From positions 1 through 64,000 of the forward strand of contig NZ_JAPDDP010000024.1 in assembly GCF_027587195.1 (NCBI RefSeq): a DNA stretch of 64,000 nucleotides, read 5' to 3'. Positions 12,601 through 24,600 of the stretch are shown here, one piece after another. Source of the DNA: Solirubrobacter phytolaccae (GTDB lineage Bacteria > Actinomycetota > Thermoleophilia > Solirubrobacterales > Solirubrobacteraceae). Each line of letters opens with the position of its first letter. The stretch's first letter is position 1. The notes below the pieces were generated by a model that was given only the letters and a program-made list of their open reading frames with translations, did no database searches and was not told the origin of the DNA. The position numbers were made by a program, and so were the translations under genes.

Positions 12601-15600
12601 CGCCACGGTCGCGCTCAACGTCCCGGGCATCACGCTCGGTGGCGGGTTCGGCCTGGAGCTCGACACCACGACGGCGACCAAGACGCTCAAGGTCGGCGGC
12701 ACCGGCCTGACGCTGGCGGTCGCGGGCCAGTCGCTCTCCGGCACGTTCTTCTTCGAGCAGACGACGACCGGCACGGTCAAGACGCTCAAGCTGTCCTTCA
12801 AGGACGTCGTGCTCAAGCTCGGCGACCCCACGAGCGTGATGCTCACCGTCACCCAGCAGGGCGAGGCGCTGTTCGTGGTCGCGCCGACCGGTCTGACGGG
12901 CGAGTTCGCCGCCCGCGTCTCGCTGGACGGCCTGCCGGCGAGCGTCATCACGCTGCCGGACCTGGACTTCGCGGTGAAGATGACGCCGACCAGCCTGCGC
13001 GTCGAGGTCGGCACGGTGGGCGACGAGAAGATCATCATCGCCGGCCAGCAGCTCGGCGGCACGTTCGCCTTCGAGCGCGTCAACAGCGCCGGCGCGGACA
13101 AGGTCCTCGGCACCTCCGACGACGTCCAGGTCATCCGCATCGCCGCGACCAACGTGTCGCTGTTCCTCGGCGCCGAGACCGTCGGCATCTCGATCGAGCA
13201 GGGCAGCGGCCGCTTCCTGCTGACCAAGGCGGGCGCCGCGGGCGAGTTCACCGCGACCGCGAAGATCAAGCTCGGCGACGGCATCCAGGTCGGCCCGGTC
13301 GGCGTCGGCTTCGCGCTCAACAACACGGCGGCCGCCGTCAACGAGACCTTCACCATCGGCGGTCAGACGCAGCGCCTGCAGCTGCCCGCCGGGCCGTACA
13401 TCCGCGCGTCGCTCACCGGCCTGACGATCGACATCGGCGGCCAGCGCCTGACCGCCGACCTGACGTTCGAGAAGCAGGGCACGACGACCACGGTCGGCTT
13501 CGCCAACGTCGGCATCCGGATCGGCAGCGGCGACCGCGACTTCGTGATCGTCTCCGAGGGCGCGGGCACGTTCACGATCACCAAGGACGGCATCGTCGGC
13601 GACATCGGCGCGAAGGTCCGCCTCGACATCCCGGGCGTGACGTTCAGCGGTGCCTTCAAGGTCACGATCGACACACGTCTGGCGAGCAAGAAGATCGCCG
13701 TCTTCGGGGACGACGTCGAGCTCAGCGTGATGGGCCAGACGCTCAAGGGCGACTTCGGGTTCGTCAAGACCGCGACCACGGTCTCGATCACGCTCAAGGA
13801 CGTCTCGCTCGAGCTCGGCAACGGCAGCCAGACGCTCGTCACGGTCAAGGTCGCGCTCGGCTCGATCACGATCTACAACGACGGCATCGTCGCCGCGATC
13901 AACAACGCGACGCTGACGATGGCGCCCTCGCTCATCAACGACTTCAAGTTCGAAGGCGACGTGTCGCTGGCGATCAGCACGCGCACGTCCGCCGCGCGCT
14001 ACCTGAAGGTCACCGTCGGTGACGCGACGCCGCTCACCTTCAGCGCGTTCGGCCAGGAGCTCAAGGGCCGCTTCTCGTTCGAGCAGGTCACGACCGTCAA
14101 GGGCACGAAGGTCGTCAAGATCGAGTTCCGCGACGTGTCGCTCTCGCTCGGCGAGCCGACCGCGGGCGTGACGATCACGGGCGGCACCGGCCAGCTGCTG
14201 ATCCTGCCGCAGGGCATCGCGGGCAAGATCGGCGGCACCGCGACGATCACGCTCCCGGGCTTCTCGCTGACGACGACCGCGACGATCGAGATCAACCGCC
14301 TGCCGCTGGCCGTCAACGAGACCGTCGGCACGACGGCGCTCGTGCTCCCGGCCGGCCCGTTCCTGCGCGTCGCGCTCTACAACACGACGCTGAAGATCGG
14401 TGGCGTCGAGGTCACGGCCGACTTCTTCTTCGAGCAGTCCACACGCAAGAACGGCAATCAGAAGGTCACGAAGATCGCGGTCGCCAACCTGAACTTCAGC
14501 GGCGGCGGCAACGTCATCAACAACGCCGCGGGCGCGCTGATCATGTACCAGGGCGGCGGGATCGCCGGCACGGTCATGGGCCGCGTCGGGACGACCGGGG
14601 CGAGCGCCTCGATCGGCCTCTCGATCAACACCACCGGCGCCGTCGTCAACGAGACGATCGTCGTCAACGGCACCGAGATCACGATCAACGCGTCGGGCAA
14701 CTTCGAGTTCCTGATCCAGGACCTCGAGATCGACCTCGGCGGCCTGCTGGAGATCCGCGGCGACTTCCGCCTCTCCGGCGACGAGTTCTTCGGCACCGGC
14801 CTGGAGATCTTCGTCGGCCGCGGCCCGTCGAGCGACCCGAGCGCGATCGGCCTGATGATCACCAACGCGACGATCTCCTACCGCCGCCTGCCGGGCACCG
14901 GCATGTACGCGCTGTGGGCGACGGGCACCGTCGCGCTCGTCGGCCTGCCCGGCCTGCAGGTGTCCGGCACGGCCACGTTCCTGATCAACACGACCGCGGC
15001 CGCGGTCACCGGCCTGCGCACCGCGACGACGCCGATCAACCTCGCCGCGAACACGTTCTCGCTGACGGCGACGATGAGCTTCTCGGTCGCCGGCACGCTG
15101 GAGATCGGCGGCACCGTCAGCGTCTCGCGCCGCCCGACCGGCGACCTGGACCTGACCATCACCGGCGCCTCGATCGGCGTCACCGTCAGCGGCACGCAGC
15201 TGTTCACGATCCGCGGCAACGCGACCTTCGCGATCACCCAGGCCACCGGCTTCAAGCTCCAGACCTTCCAGGTGACCGGCTTCAAGGTCGGCGCCGATGA
15301 GGGCGACCCGACGCCGCCGACCACGACGGTCAAGCTCGCGCCGACCGCCGACATCGTGCGCACGGGCGACAAGCTGCCGGCGAACACGTTCAACGGCTCG
15401 ATCGACGTCGTCTTCACCGACCGCAGCGGCAACGGCCTGCGCGCCGAGTCGATCCTCGACGACGGCGCCGAGTTCGAGCTGCTCGTCAACGGCGTCGCGC
15501 CGAGCGGCGTGACCGTCAACGGCCGGCCGACCGCCGTCGCCGGCAAGCCCGGCACCTACCGCTACACGTTCACGGGCACGCTGCCGGTCGGCCTGGTCAG

Positions 15601-18600
15601 CGTCCGCTTCCTGCCGGGCTCCTTCTCGGACAACTCCGGGAACACGCCGGGCACGAACGTCAACGTCACCGAGACCGAGCAGTTCGTGCTCACGCAGGGC
15701 GGGGACCTCGTCGGCCCGATCGCCGAGCTCGCGAGCCCGGCCAACGGCGAGCAGATGACCGCGCTGGACTTCAACGCGCGCCGCTCGATCGACGTCACCT
15801 ACCGCAGCCTGGACGGCACGGCGCTGGACCTGATCTCGATCCGCGACGCGGTGCCGTTCAAGCTCACCGGCACGGGCCTCGCCGACGTCGAGCTCGACCC
15901 GTTCGGCCGCCCGGTCATCGCCGGCAGCCAGATCATCGGCGGCGTCCAGGCCGGGGCCCAGACGATCACGATCCGGTACTACCTCAAGGACAAGAACACC
16001 AAGAACCTCACCGACCTGTTCCAGGCCGGCACGGTCAACGTGGAGTTCTTCACCGGCATCGACGGCTTCAAGTCCGCGAGCGGCACGACCAACCTCGCGG
16101 GCCTGCGCTCGACGTTCACGCTGTCGGCCACCGCGCCCGGCGCCGTCGCCGCGACCAAGCCGCTGACGATCGGGCCGCTGATCCTGCAGAACCCGACGAT
16201 CGGGATCGCCGACGTCGGCTTCAGCCCGGACGGCCTGCTCGTGCTGACGATCGCGATCGGCGTCGAGCGCGCGACGCTGGCCTTCGGCGGCAGCGCGCCC
16301 GGCGCGCCCACGCAGCAGCAGAGCTCGGGCGTCAGCGTCGAGCTGATCGGCATCCTCGGCACCTTCGACCTCGGCGTCGACGCGTTCGGCCTGCTCAGCG
16401 GCAACGTGCGCTTCGACGTCCCGGGCAAGTTCAGCTTCCGCGTCGCCCAGTTCGAGGCGATCGTGCCCGACGTGGTGACGATCACCGGCGCGGGCCTGAA
16501 CGTGACCTACGACCCGAAGGCGGCCAAGGGCCAGCAGATCCTCGAGCTGCAGGAAGCGACGATCGTGTTCCCGCGCTTCGGCGTGACCGGCTCGATCCGC
16601 CCGTCCAACGGCAAGCCCGGCCTGGTCGTGCGCGACACCGGCTTCTCGCTCGGCGAGGCGCAGCTCAAGTACTCCGGCCAGCCGGTGAACCCGAACGCGC
16701 CGCCGCCGACGGACCCGAACGCGCTCGTCGCGACGCGGCCCGTCGGCCTCGACGGCATCCTCGAGTTCGTCGACCTGCGGATCGGCATCAAGGACTTCAG
16801 CGTCGACTTCTCCAAGGACGCGCAGCCGTTCAGCGGCACGATCTTCTTCGCCTCCGGCGGCGCGAAGTTCTTCCCGGGCAAGCCGATCAACGCGTCGATC
16901 ACCGACCGCCTGACGGCCGACGACCGCAACGCCGACGGCACGCTCAACGACGAGGCGCTGCGCCTGGAGCTGACCTTCACCAACGGCAAGGTCGACGCCT
17001 TCAAGATCAAGATCGACACGCTCGAGATCAACATCTCGACGTTCGTCACGCTCACGGCGCGCGATTTCATGCTCAACACGGGCGCGTCCGCGACCCAGGA
17101 GCTGGTGGCCTTCGGCGCGGTCGGCGCGAAGGTCAAGATCGGCACGCTCGAGCTGGCCGGCGAGGGCCGCAACTTCGCCTTCCTCGGCGACGGCACGTTC
17201 AAGACCAAGAACGGCTTCGGCGTCTACCTGAGCATCGGCGGCGCGACCGGCGACGCGTTCCAGTGGCCGTCGTTCCTGCCGGTGAAGATCGACTCGATCG
17301 GCATCCGCTGGATCGGCGACGTCGCCACCGACCCGGGCAACTTCGAGCTGATCCTGTCCGCCTCGATCACGGCCATCAAGGGCGTCTCCGGCCTGCAGTT
17401 CACGGGCTCGGTCGAGGGCATCCGGATCAACCCGTCGCTGCTGCTGCAGGGCAAGATGCCGATCACGCGCATCGACTCGCTCGGCGTGACCGTCAAGGGC
17501 TCGATGTTCGGCGGCGAGATCGACGCCGGCATCGTCGGCGGCATCCTGCGCCTGGACTCGGCCTTCAACATCATCGGCACGTTCGACGAGACGACGCCGG
17601 TCGCCCAGCGCGTCTTCTACCTCGGCCTCCAGGGCGGCTTCAGCATGGCCGGCATGGCGGGCTTCACGATCCGCGTCGGCCTCTCCGAGCTCGGCCCGCT
17701 CTCGGCGTTCATCAACATCGAGGTCCCGGGCGGCATCCTGCTCGAGCCGACGACCGGCCTGACGATCAACGACTTCTCCGCGGGCGTCGAGTTCTTCAAG
17801 ACGCTGCCGTCGATCGACGACCCGTTCGCGCTGCGCAACAGCGCCTTCCAGCTGCCGACCGCGCAGACCGCCGACGAGTGGATGAACGGCCTGCAGCGCC
17901 AGGTCGCGGCGCAGGCCAAGGCGATCAGCCAGAACCCGAGCCTGAACGGCTTCACGGCCGCGTTCACGGCGCCGATGACGATCACCGGCGGCGCGAAGGT
18001 CTACACGATCTACACCTCCCAGGCCGTGTTCAACGGCGAGGTGATCGTCAAGATCTCCACCGACGGCAAGTTCCTGATCGTCGGCAAGCTCAACTTCGCC
18101 GCCGACAACCTGTCGATCAGCGGCCGCCTGTACGCGGACCTGTCGAAGATCGCCAACGGCTCGGCGACCGTGCTGTTCCTGGCCGACGTGCCCGACCAGG
18201 TCCGCATCCTCACGATCTACGGCAAGCTCAAGATGGGCTTCAAGAACGCGAGCGGCCAGGACGTCGTGTTCGACGTGCTGGACGTGCCGACCACGCAGCC
18301 CGGCTCCACGAAGCCGACCGCGACGATCGTCAACCCGGCGCCCGCCGGCGGCAGCGTCGCGTACACGCGCAGGACCGACTACGTCGACGTGATGTTCACG
18401 CCGCCGACGGGTGGCGGCCTGGACTACGGGTCGATCCTGGACATGGCCGGCAAGATCGCGTTCTCGGGCGCGGCCTCGCCCGGTGTGTTCACGTCGATCA
18501 CGCCGATGGCGGCCGTGATGGGCGCGGACGGCATCCTGCGCTACTTGCCGCTGGAGCTCAGGGACGACGCGATCCTGCTCGACGGCGAGGTCATCGCGCG

Positions 18601-21600
18601 CCGCAGCGAGCTGCCGGCCGGCGCCAACAGCGACCGGGACCTGCTGGTCGCCGCCCTGCGCAAGACCAACACGACCTACTTCCGCTTCAACCTGACCACC
18701 CCGACCTGGGTGGTCGGCGACTTCAAGGTCACGATCCAGGCGGGGGCGTTCAAGGCGCTCGACGGCACGGTCAACGACGCGATCGACTTCAACTTCGGCG
18801 TCGACGGCGCGACCGCACGGCTGTCGGACCCGGGCGCCGGCGGCACGATCGACGTCAACGTCCTCAACCAGCGCAACTGGATCGACGTGACGTTCACCGA
18901 CGGCAACGTCGACGTCGGGTCGATCGTCGACCTCGCGCCCGAGTTCGTGCTCGGCGGCCCCGGCCTCGGCACGCTGGCGCTGGACGCCACGCGCGCGCCG
19001 ACGCTCGTCTCCGGCACCAAGTACCGCTACTGGCTGACGGGCGTCCGCGGCACGGGCGGGATCACGCTGACCTACCTCGCCAACAGCTGGGCGTTCAACT
19101 CGTCCACGGTGGACGGCACGACCGCGACGTCCACGATCTCGCTCACCAACGGCGTCCCGTCGACGATCGCGATCGCGTTGCCGACGGTGGACGGCATGAC
19201 GCTCGACCCGTCCTCCGTCGGCCTCGACGCGTTCAACGCCGCGATCACCAACCCGGGCGGCTGGACCATCGTCTTCGACCCGACGCGCGCGCCCACGCGT
19301 CGCAGCGACGGGCTGTGGGACCTGCCGGTGCTGATCACGGCACCGACCGGCGCGACCACCACCACCGCGACGGTGACGTTCAAGGCGGGCGGCCTGGCCT
19401 ACACGGGCACGCCGACCACCGGCACGCAGGCCGGCACGACGATCGACGTCGACGCCGCGATCGTCGCCGGCCGCACGTTCATCGACGTCGAGTTCCGCCC
19501 GCAGCCGGGCGCGACGCTCGACACCGCGTCGATCGACGGCAACGAGTTCGCGCTCTCGGGCTTCGGCGGCAGCGGCGTCACGATCAGCGGCGGCGACGGC
19601 AAGGCGCTGCAGGTCGGCCAGAACACGTGGCGCTTCATCCTCACCGGCCAGTTCCGCCCGGGCGAGGTCCTCGTCGAGTTCCAGAAGAACACGTGGAGCG
19701 ACAGCGCGCGGGGCCCGCCGAACGACACCAACCGCGCGTTCACCCAGCGCTTCAACGTGGCCGGCGCCTCCGCCGACCTCGTCCGCACGATCACGGCCAC
19801 CGACGCCGTCGTCGCCCTCTCCGGCGCGACCGTCGGGCGTGACCTGTTCAACCTCCTCGGCTACATCGAGGTCACCTTCCGCGGCGCCTCCGGCAATGCG
19901 GTCAACCACACCTCGATCAACGGTGGCGAGCTCGAGCTCCGCGACGCCGCGGGCAACCTCGTCGCCCTCTCCGGCACGCTCACCCGCGTCGGCCTCACCG
20001 ACACCTACCGCTACGGCCTCGCCGCCTCGCTCACGAGCGGCGCCTACAGCGTGACCTTCGTCGGCGGGTCCTTCACCGACACGGCCGGCGTCACCAACCA
20101 GGCCGAGACCGAGATCTTCAACCTGGCCGTCGCCACCGCGACGCTCGCCGACCCGACGCACGCGACCGTGCTCGACCGCGGCGTGCTCGAGGGCCGCGGC
20201 TGGCTGGACGTCTCGTTCGCGAACTTCGGCGACTCGCTCCTGGACTTCAACTCGATCACCGACGACGACGTCGAGCTCGTGCTCACGAGCCCCGGCTCCA
20301 CGCTCGTGGTCGACGGCCGCGCCGTCTGGGTCGAGGGCACCACGTTCCGCTTCTTCTACACGGGCTACACGCGCGGCGGCGCGATCACCGCGACGCTCAC
20401 GCCCGGCACCTGGAAGAACCTCACCGGCACGGTCTCCCCGAACGCCGACGGCGCCCAGTTCCTCTACGCGAGCTCGACCACCGCGCGCGACCGCCTGTGG
20501 ATCGACGTCAAGTTCAACGCGGTCGGCACCGCGACGGTCGGCACGATCAACGGCGACGAGATCACGCTGACCGGCGCCGGCGCGGAGACGCTCCTGAAGC
20601 TGGGCGCGACGCAGATCAACGCGACCACGTGGCGCTTCCTCTACCAGGGCCAGCTCACGTCGGGCAAGGTCACGGTCAACTTCGTCGCCGGCACCTGGCA
20701 GGACTCCGAGGGCAACACGGGCCAGGCCGGCAGCGCCCAGTTCGCGGTCATCACGCAGGCCAAGTCGTTCTTCATCGAGCTCTCCGGCGGCGTGATCCTC
20801 GCGGCGGCGGACTTCAAGCTGATGGAGGCCAAGGCCACCGTCACGCTCGAGATCGACCCCGAGCGCAACGCGTTCCGCCTGAACTTCGTCGGCACGCTGT
20901 GGATCGTCGGCCTCGGCACCGTCGGCGCGACCGCCGGCCGCTTCGTGCTCGAGACGCCGCGCGACGAGGACGACTACGCGCGGTTCTGGGGCGTGGCCAC
21001 GATCGAGACGAACTTCTCGGCGCTCGAGCAGTACGGCATCTACCTGTTCGCCAAGGGCACGCTGCAGATCAACCTCACGGGCGAGCAGCGCGTCGAGACG
21101 CTCACGCTGCCCGGCCTGGGCGCGGGCGGCGCGGACCTGAGCCGCACCTACACGCTGCGGCCGTACTCGTTCGGCCTCGAGGTCGTCGGCCAGCTCAAGC
21201 TGCGCCCGCCGGGCCTGAACGCCGATCTGCTCGTCGCGCAGGGCGGCTTCGCGATCAACATCAACCCGGAGCGGTTCGAGCTCTTCCTGACCGCCTCGCT
21301 CTCGTTCGGCTACGGCGACGCGCAGATCAACTACGGCGAGGCCACCGGCCTGCTCGTGATCCAGACCGGCGCCAAGGCCGGCGAGAACGCGGGCGTCGCG
21401 GGCCTGCTCACCGTCAGCCGCTCCGCCGGCATCGGCCTGCCGAACATCGGCTCGCTGTTCTCGGTCGACGGCTCGGTGAAGGTGATGTTCAACACCACCC
21501 GCCAGGACGTCACGTACAAGATCCCGGAGAACTTCAAGCCGCTGCTCAAGCCGGGCGACCCGAGCGAGATCAACGTCTTCGCGTCGGCGCCGGGCCTCGA

Positions 21601-24600
21601 CGGCCAGCGCGACCCGAACGCCCCGCCCGGCGGCGAGATCTACGTGCAGGCCTCGATCGCGGCCACGATCACGATCGGCGGCGTGATCACGCTGACCGGC
21701 TTCATCGGGATCGAGGCGGCCGGCTCGGGCTCCAACGCGCGGCTGGAGATCACGGGCGCGGTCAGCACCACGATCGCCTACATCGGCTCGCTCACCGGCA
21801 CGCTGAACCTGAACGTCTATGTGGGCGCGGACAAGACCGGCGTCGTCGGCCGCATCTTCCTCGCGCGCTCTGACGCCGGGAACATCCCGGGCATCAGCCT
21901 CACGGGCCAGTTCCTGCTCGAGATCAACACGTTCTCGACGGCGCAGACGATCGACACCTTCAAGATCAAGAAGCGCACGGTCGGCACGGTCGACTTCTTC
22001 GACGGCTTCGAGCTCAACGCCCAGGGCCGGCCGAAGATCGCCCAGGACACGATCTCGATCACCAACGGCTTCGTGCTCAAGCTGGCCGGTGACCTCAAGT
22101 TCGGCCCGCTCACGATCACGGGCGAGTTCAAGCTGACGATCACGAGCTCGAGCGTCGAGATGGTCGTCAACGCCTCGATGACGCTGAACCCGATCGGCAA
22201 GGTCTCGATCGACAACAGCGGCTTCCGGATCAACTCCCAGGGCCTCGTGGCGCGCTTCGCCGTCGGCGTCGGCCTGGACTTCGGCGGCGACATCGGCCTG
22301 CAGTTCGAGGTCAGCGCGCTCGTCGAGCTCAACACCACCGGGCGCGCCCAGACGTTCAACAACGTCTCGGTCGCGGCCGGCTTCCGCCTCGCGCTGGCCG
22401 GCAAGGTCACGTTCCTCGGCTTCGCCTCGGCGACCGGGACGCTCGACATCACGATCTCGAGCAACGCGTTCCTGATGGCGGCGAGCCTCAAGTTCGCGAT
22501 CGGGCCGCTCGAGTTCAACGTCGCGGGCTCGCTCGGGATCTACGGCGACGGCATCACGGCCACGCTCGACGTCGAGCTCGACCTGAACCTGCTCGGCCTG
22601 ATCGACCTCGAGATGGTCGGCAAGATGCGCCTGGACACACGCGGCGTCGGCTACTTCCGGCTCGAGCTCTCCGGCAAGCTGAGCGTGCTCAGCGTCATCA
22701 ACCTCAGCGGCGGGATCATCGTCGAGGTCAAGGGCGACAAGTGGAGCGTCGAGATCCCGCAGACCAACAAGCTGAGCGCCGTGCTCGGGCCGCTCGGCCT
22801 GTACGCGTACGGCCGGATCGACTCCGACGGCAACTTCGACCTGCACCTCAGCGGCGGCATCGACCTCACGTGGGAGGGCAACGGCGTCAAGGGCTCGGTC
22901 TACGTCGACGTCAGCTTCGTCAAGAGCACCGGCAAGTTCAGCGCCACCATCGGCGGCGGCGTCTCCGCCTGGTTCCTCGGCGTCGAGCTGTTCGGCGTCA
23001 GCGCCAGCGGCACCGTCGCGGGCCAGCTCGGCTCGACGGTCACGCTGTACCTGCAGATCAAGGGCACGGGCGTGTTCTTCGAGTGGGTGACCAAGGTCGT
23101 CGAGATGCTCGAGTCGGCGGCGCGCGCGGCCGGCTACGCCATCAAGAAGTTCTTCGAGGGCGTCGGCTGCGAGATCGCCTCGTGGTTCGGGTCCAAGTGC
23201 AAGGACCGCAAGGTCGAGGTCGAGGTCCGCCAGCAGGAGAACGTGACCCGCCCGTCCGGCTTCACGATCCCGATCGCGACCTTCACGCTCCCGGCCACGC
23301 TGGGCAACGTCAAGCCGCCGCCGCCCGCGCTGGCGACGCGCCTGTCCGACGGCACGCTGCGCCTGAACGTCGGCGCCTTCGCCGGCGTGCGCACGGTCGG
23401 CGTCGGCCTCACGTCCGAGGTCTACGAGGTCGCCCACGTCGGCGGCCTGGCCGGCTCGGAGTCACTGCGGGTCACGGCGTTCGGCCGCACGGAGACGTTC
23501 GAGGGGATCGCACGCATCGCCGGTCACTTCGGCGACGACAACGACATCCTCAACGTGCTCGAGGGCGTGCTCGCCAGCCTCGAGGTGTCGGGCGGCACCG
23601 GCAACGACTCGCTGAGCTACCGCGGCGGCGGCACCGTGATCCTCAATGGCGACGAGAACGACGACACGCTGTACGTCGCGAACACGCTCAACGCCGTCAC
23701 GCTCAACGGCGGCGCCGGCAACGACCGCCTGATCAACGACGCCGCGGGCCCGGGCTCGCTGTACGGCGGCGCGGGCAACGATGAGCTGCTCGGCGGTGCG
23801 GGCGACGACAAGCTGTACGGCGAGGCGGGCGACGACGTCCTGCAGGGCCGCGGCGGCCGGGACGAGCTGTACGGCGGCGACGACAACGACATCCTGCGCG
23901 AGACGCTGGCCGACCTGGTCGTGGGCGAGCGCTTCGACGGCGGCGGCAACCGCGAGGACTCAAGCGACGAGACGTTCGACGAGCTCGACCAGCTCGAGAT
24001 CATCGGCGACGGCGGCCCGAACTCGATCCGCGTCACCCGCAACGGCGCCGACGTGATCATCAGCGAGCTCTACGGCAGCACCGTCGCCGGCTCGTTCGCG
24101 GGGGTCAACGTCGAGCGCCTCCGGCTCACCGGCGGCGACGGCGCCGACACCTTCACGCTCGTCGGCGCGCTCGAGCAGTCGACCGGCACGGCGATCGGGC
24201 GCCAGGGCCTGCGCACGATCGACATCGACACCGGCACGGGCGCCGACCTCGTCACGACGCAGCTGACGGCCGGCAACGACGACGTCACGGTCGTCACCTA
24301 CAAGGACCCGATCTCGCCCGCCAACGCGACCGCGGTCACGTGGGACGGCCACTACGCGCTGACGATCAAGAACACGACGACGGCCGACCGCCTGCGGATC
24401 GAGGCCCTCGGCGGCAACGACACGGTCAACGCGAGCGGCGTCTCGCCGGTCGCCGCGGTCTGGAGCCGGATCGACCTGGTCGGCGGCGAGGGCAACGACC
24501 AGCTGATCGGCACGCCGTTCGACGACTACCTGGACTCGGGCTTCGGCAACGACCGCGTCTCCGGCCTCGGCGGCACGGACACGTTCGTGGACGCCGGCGG

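Larger units (their letters stand above)
2510..15010 (+). repeat. Array of about thirty ~130-residue beta units in the giant protein
   Basis: By eye about thirty diverged units recur. Each carries, in order: a G-x-G-x-F/L turn followed by a hydrophobic strand and an ...GIAG... or ...GVAG... turn; a ...VPGV.L.G... strand; an INTT...VNET-like turn (variants RVNTTTGAVDET, AINTGHAAVNET, SINQTVRALNET); a LPAGP..RV.G stretch; an IAGQ.L.GDF.FE strand pair; and a ..NV.L.LG strand. Some units lack the LPAGP section. I do not recognise this as a named family. Alternating hydrophobic/small residues and Gly/Asn turns suggest a beta-solenoid or stacked sandwich fold; that fold is inference. Confidence 0.8.

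Noticed and set aside
3179-23437. A minus-strand open frame of about 6,750 codons
   Set aside because: It is exactly antisense, codon for codon, to the giant gene; its Arg/Asp/Ala-rich content lacks any domain and is explained by the sense gene avoiding TTA, CTA and TCA.
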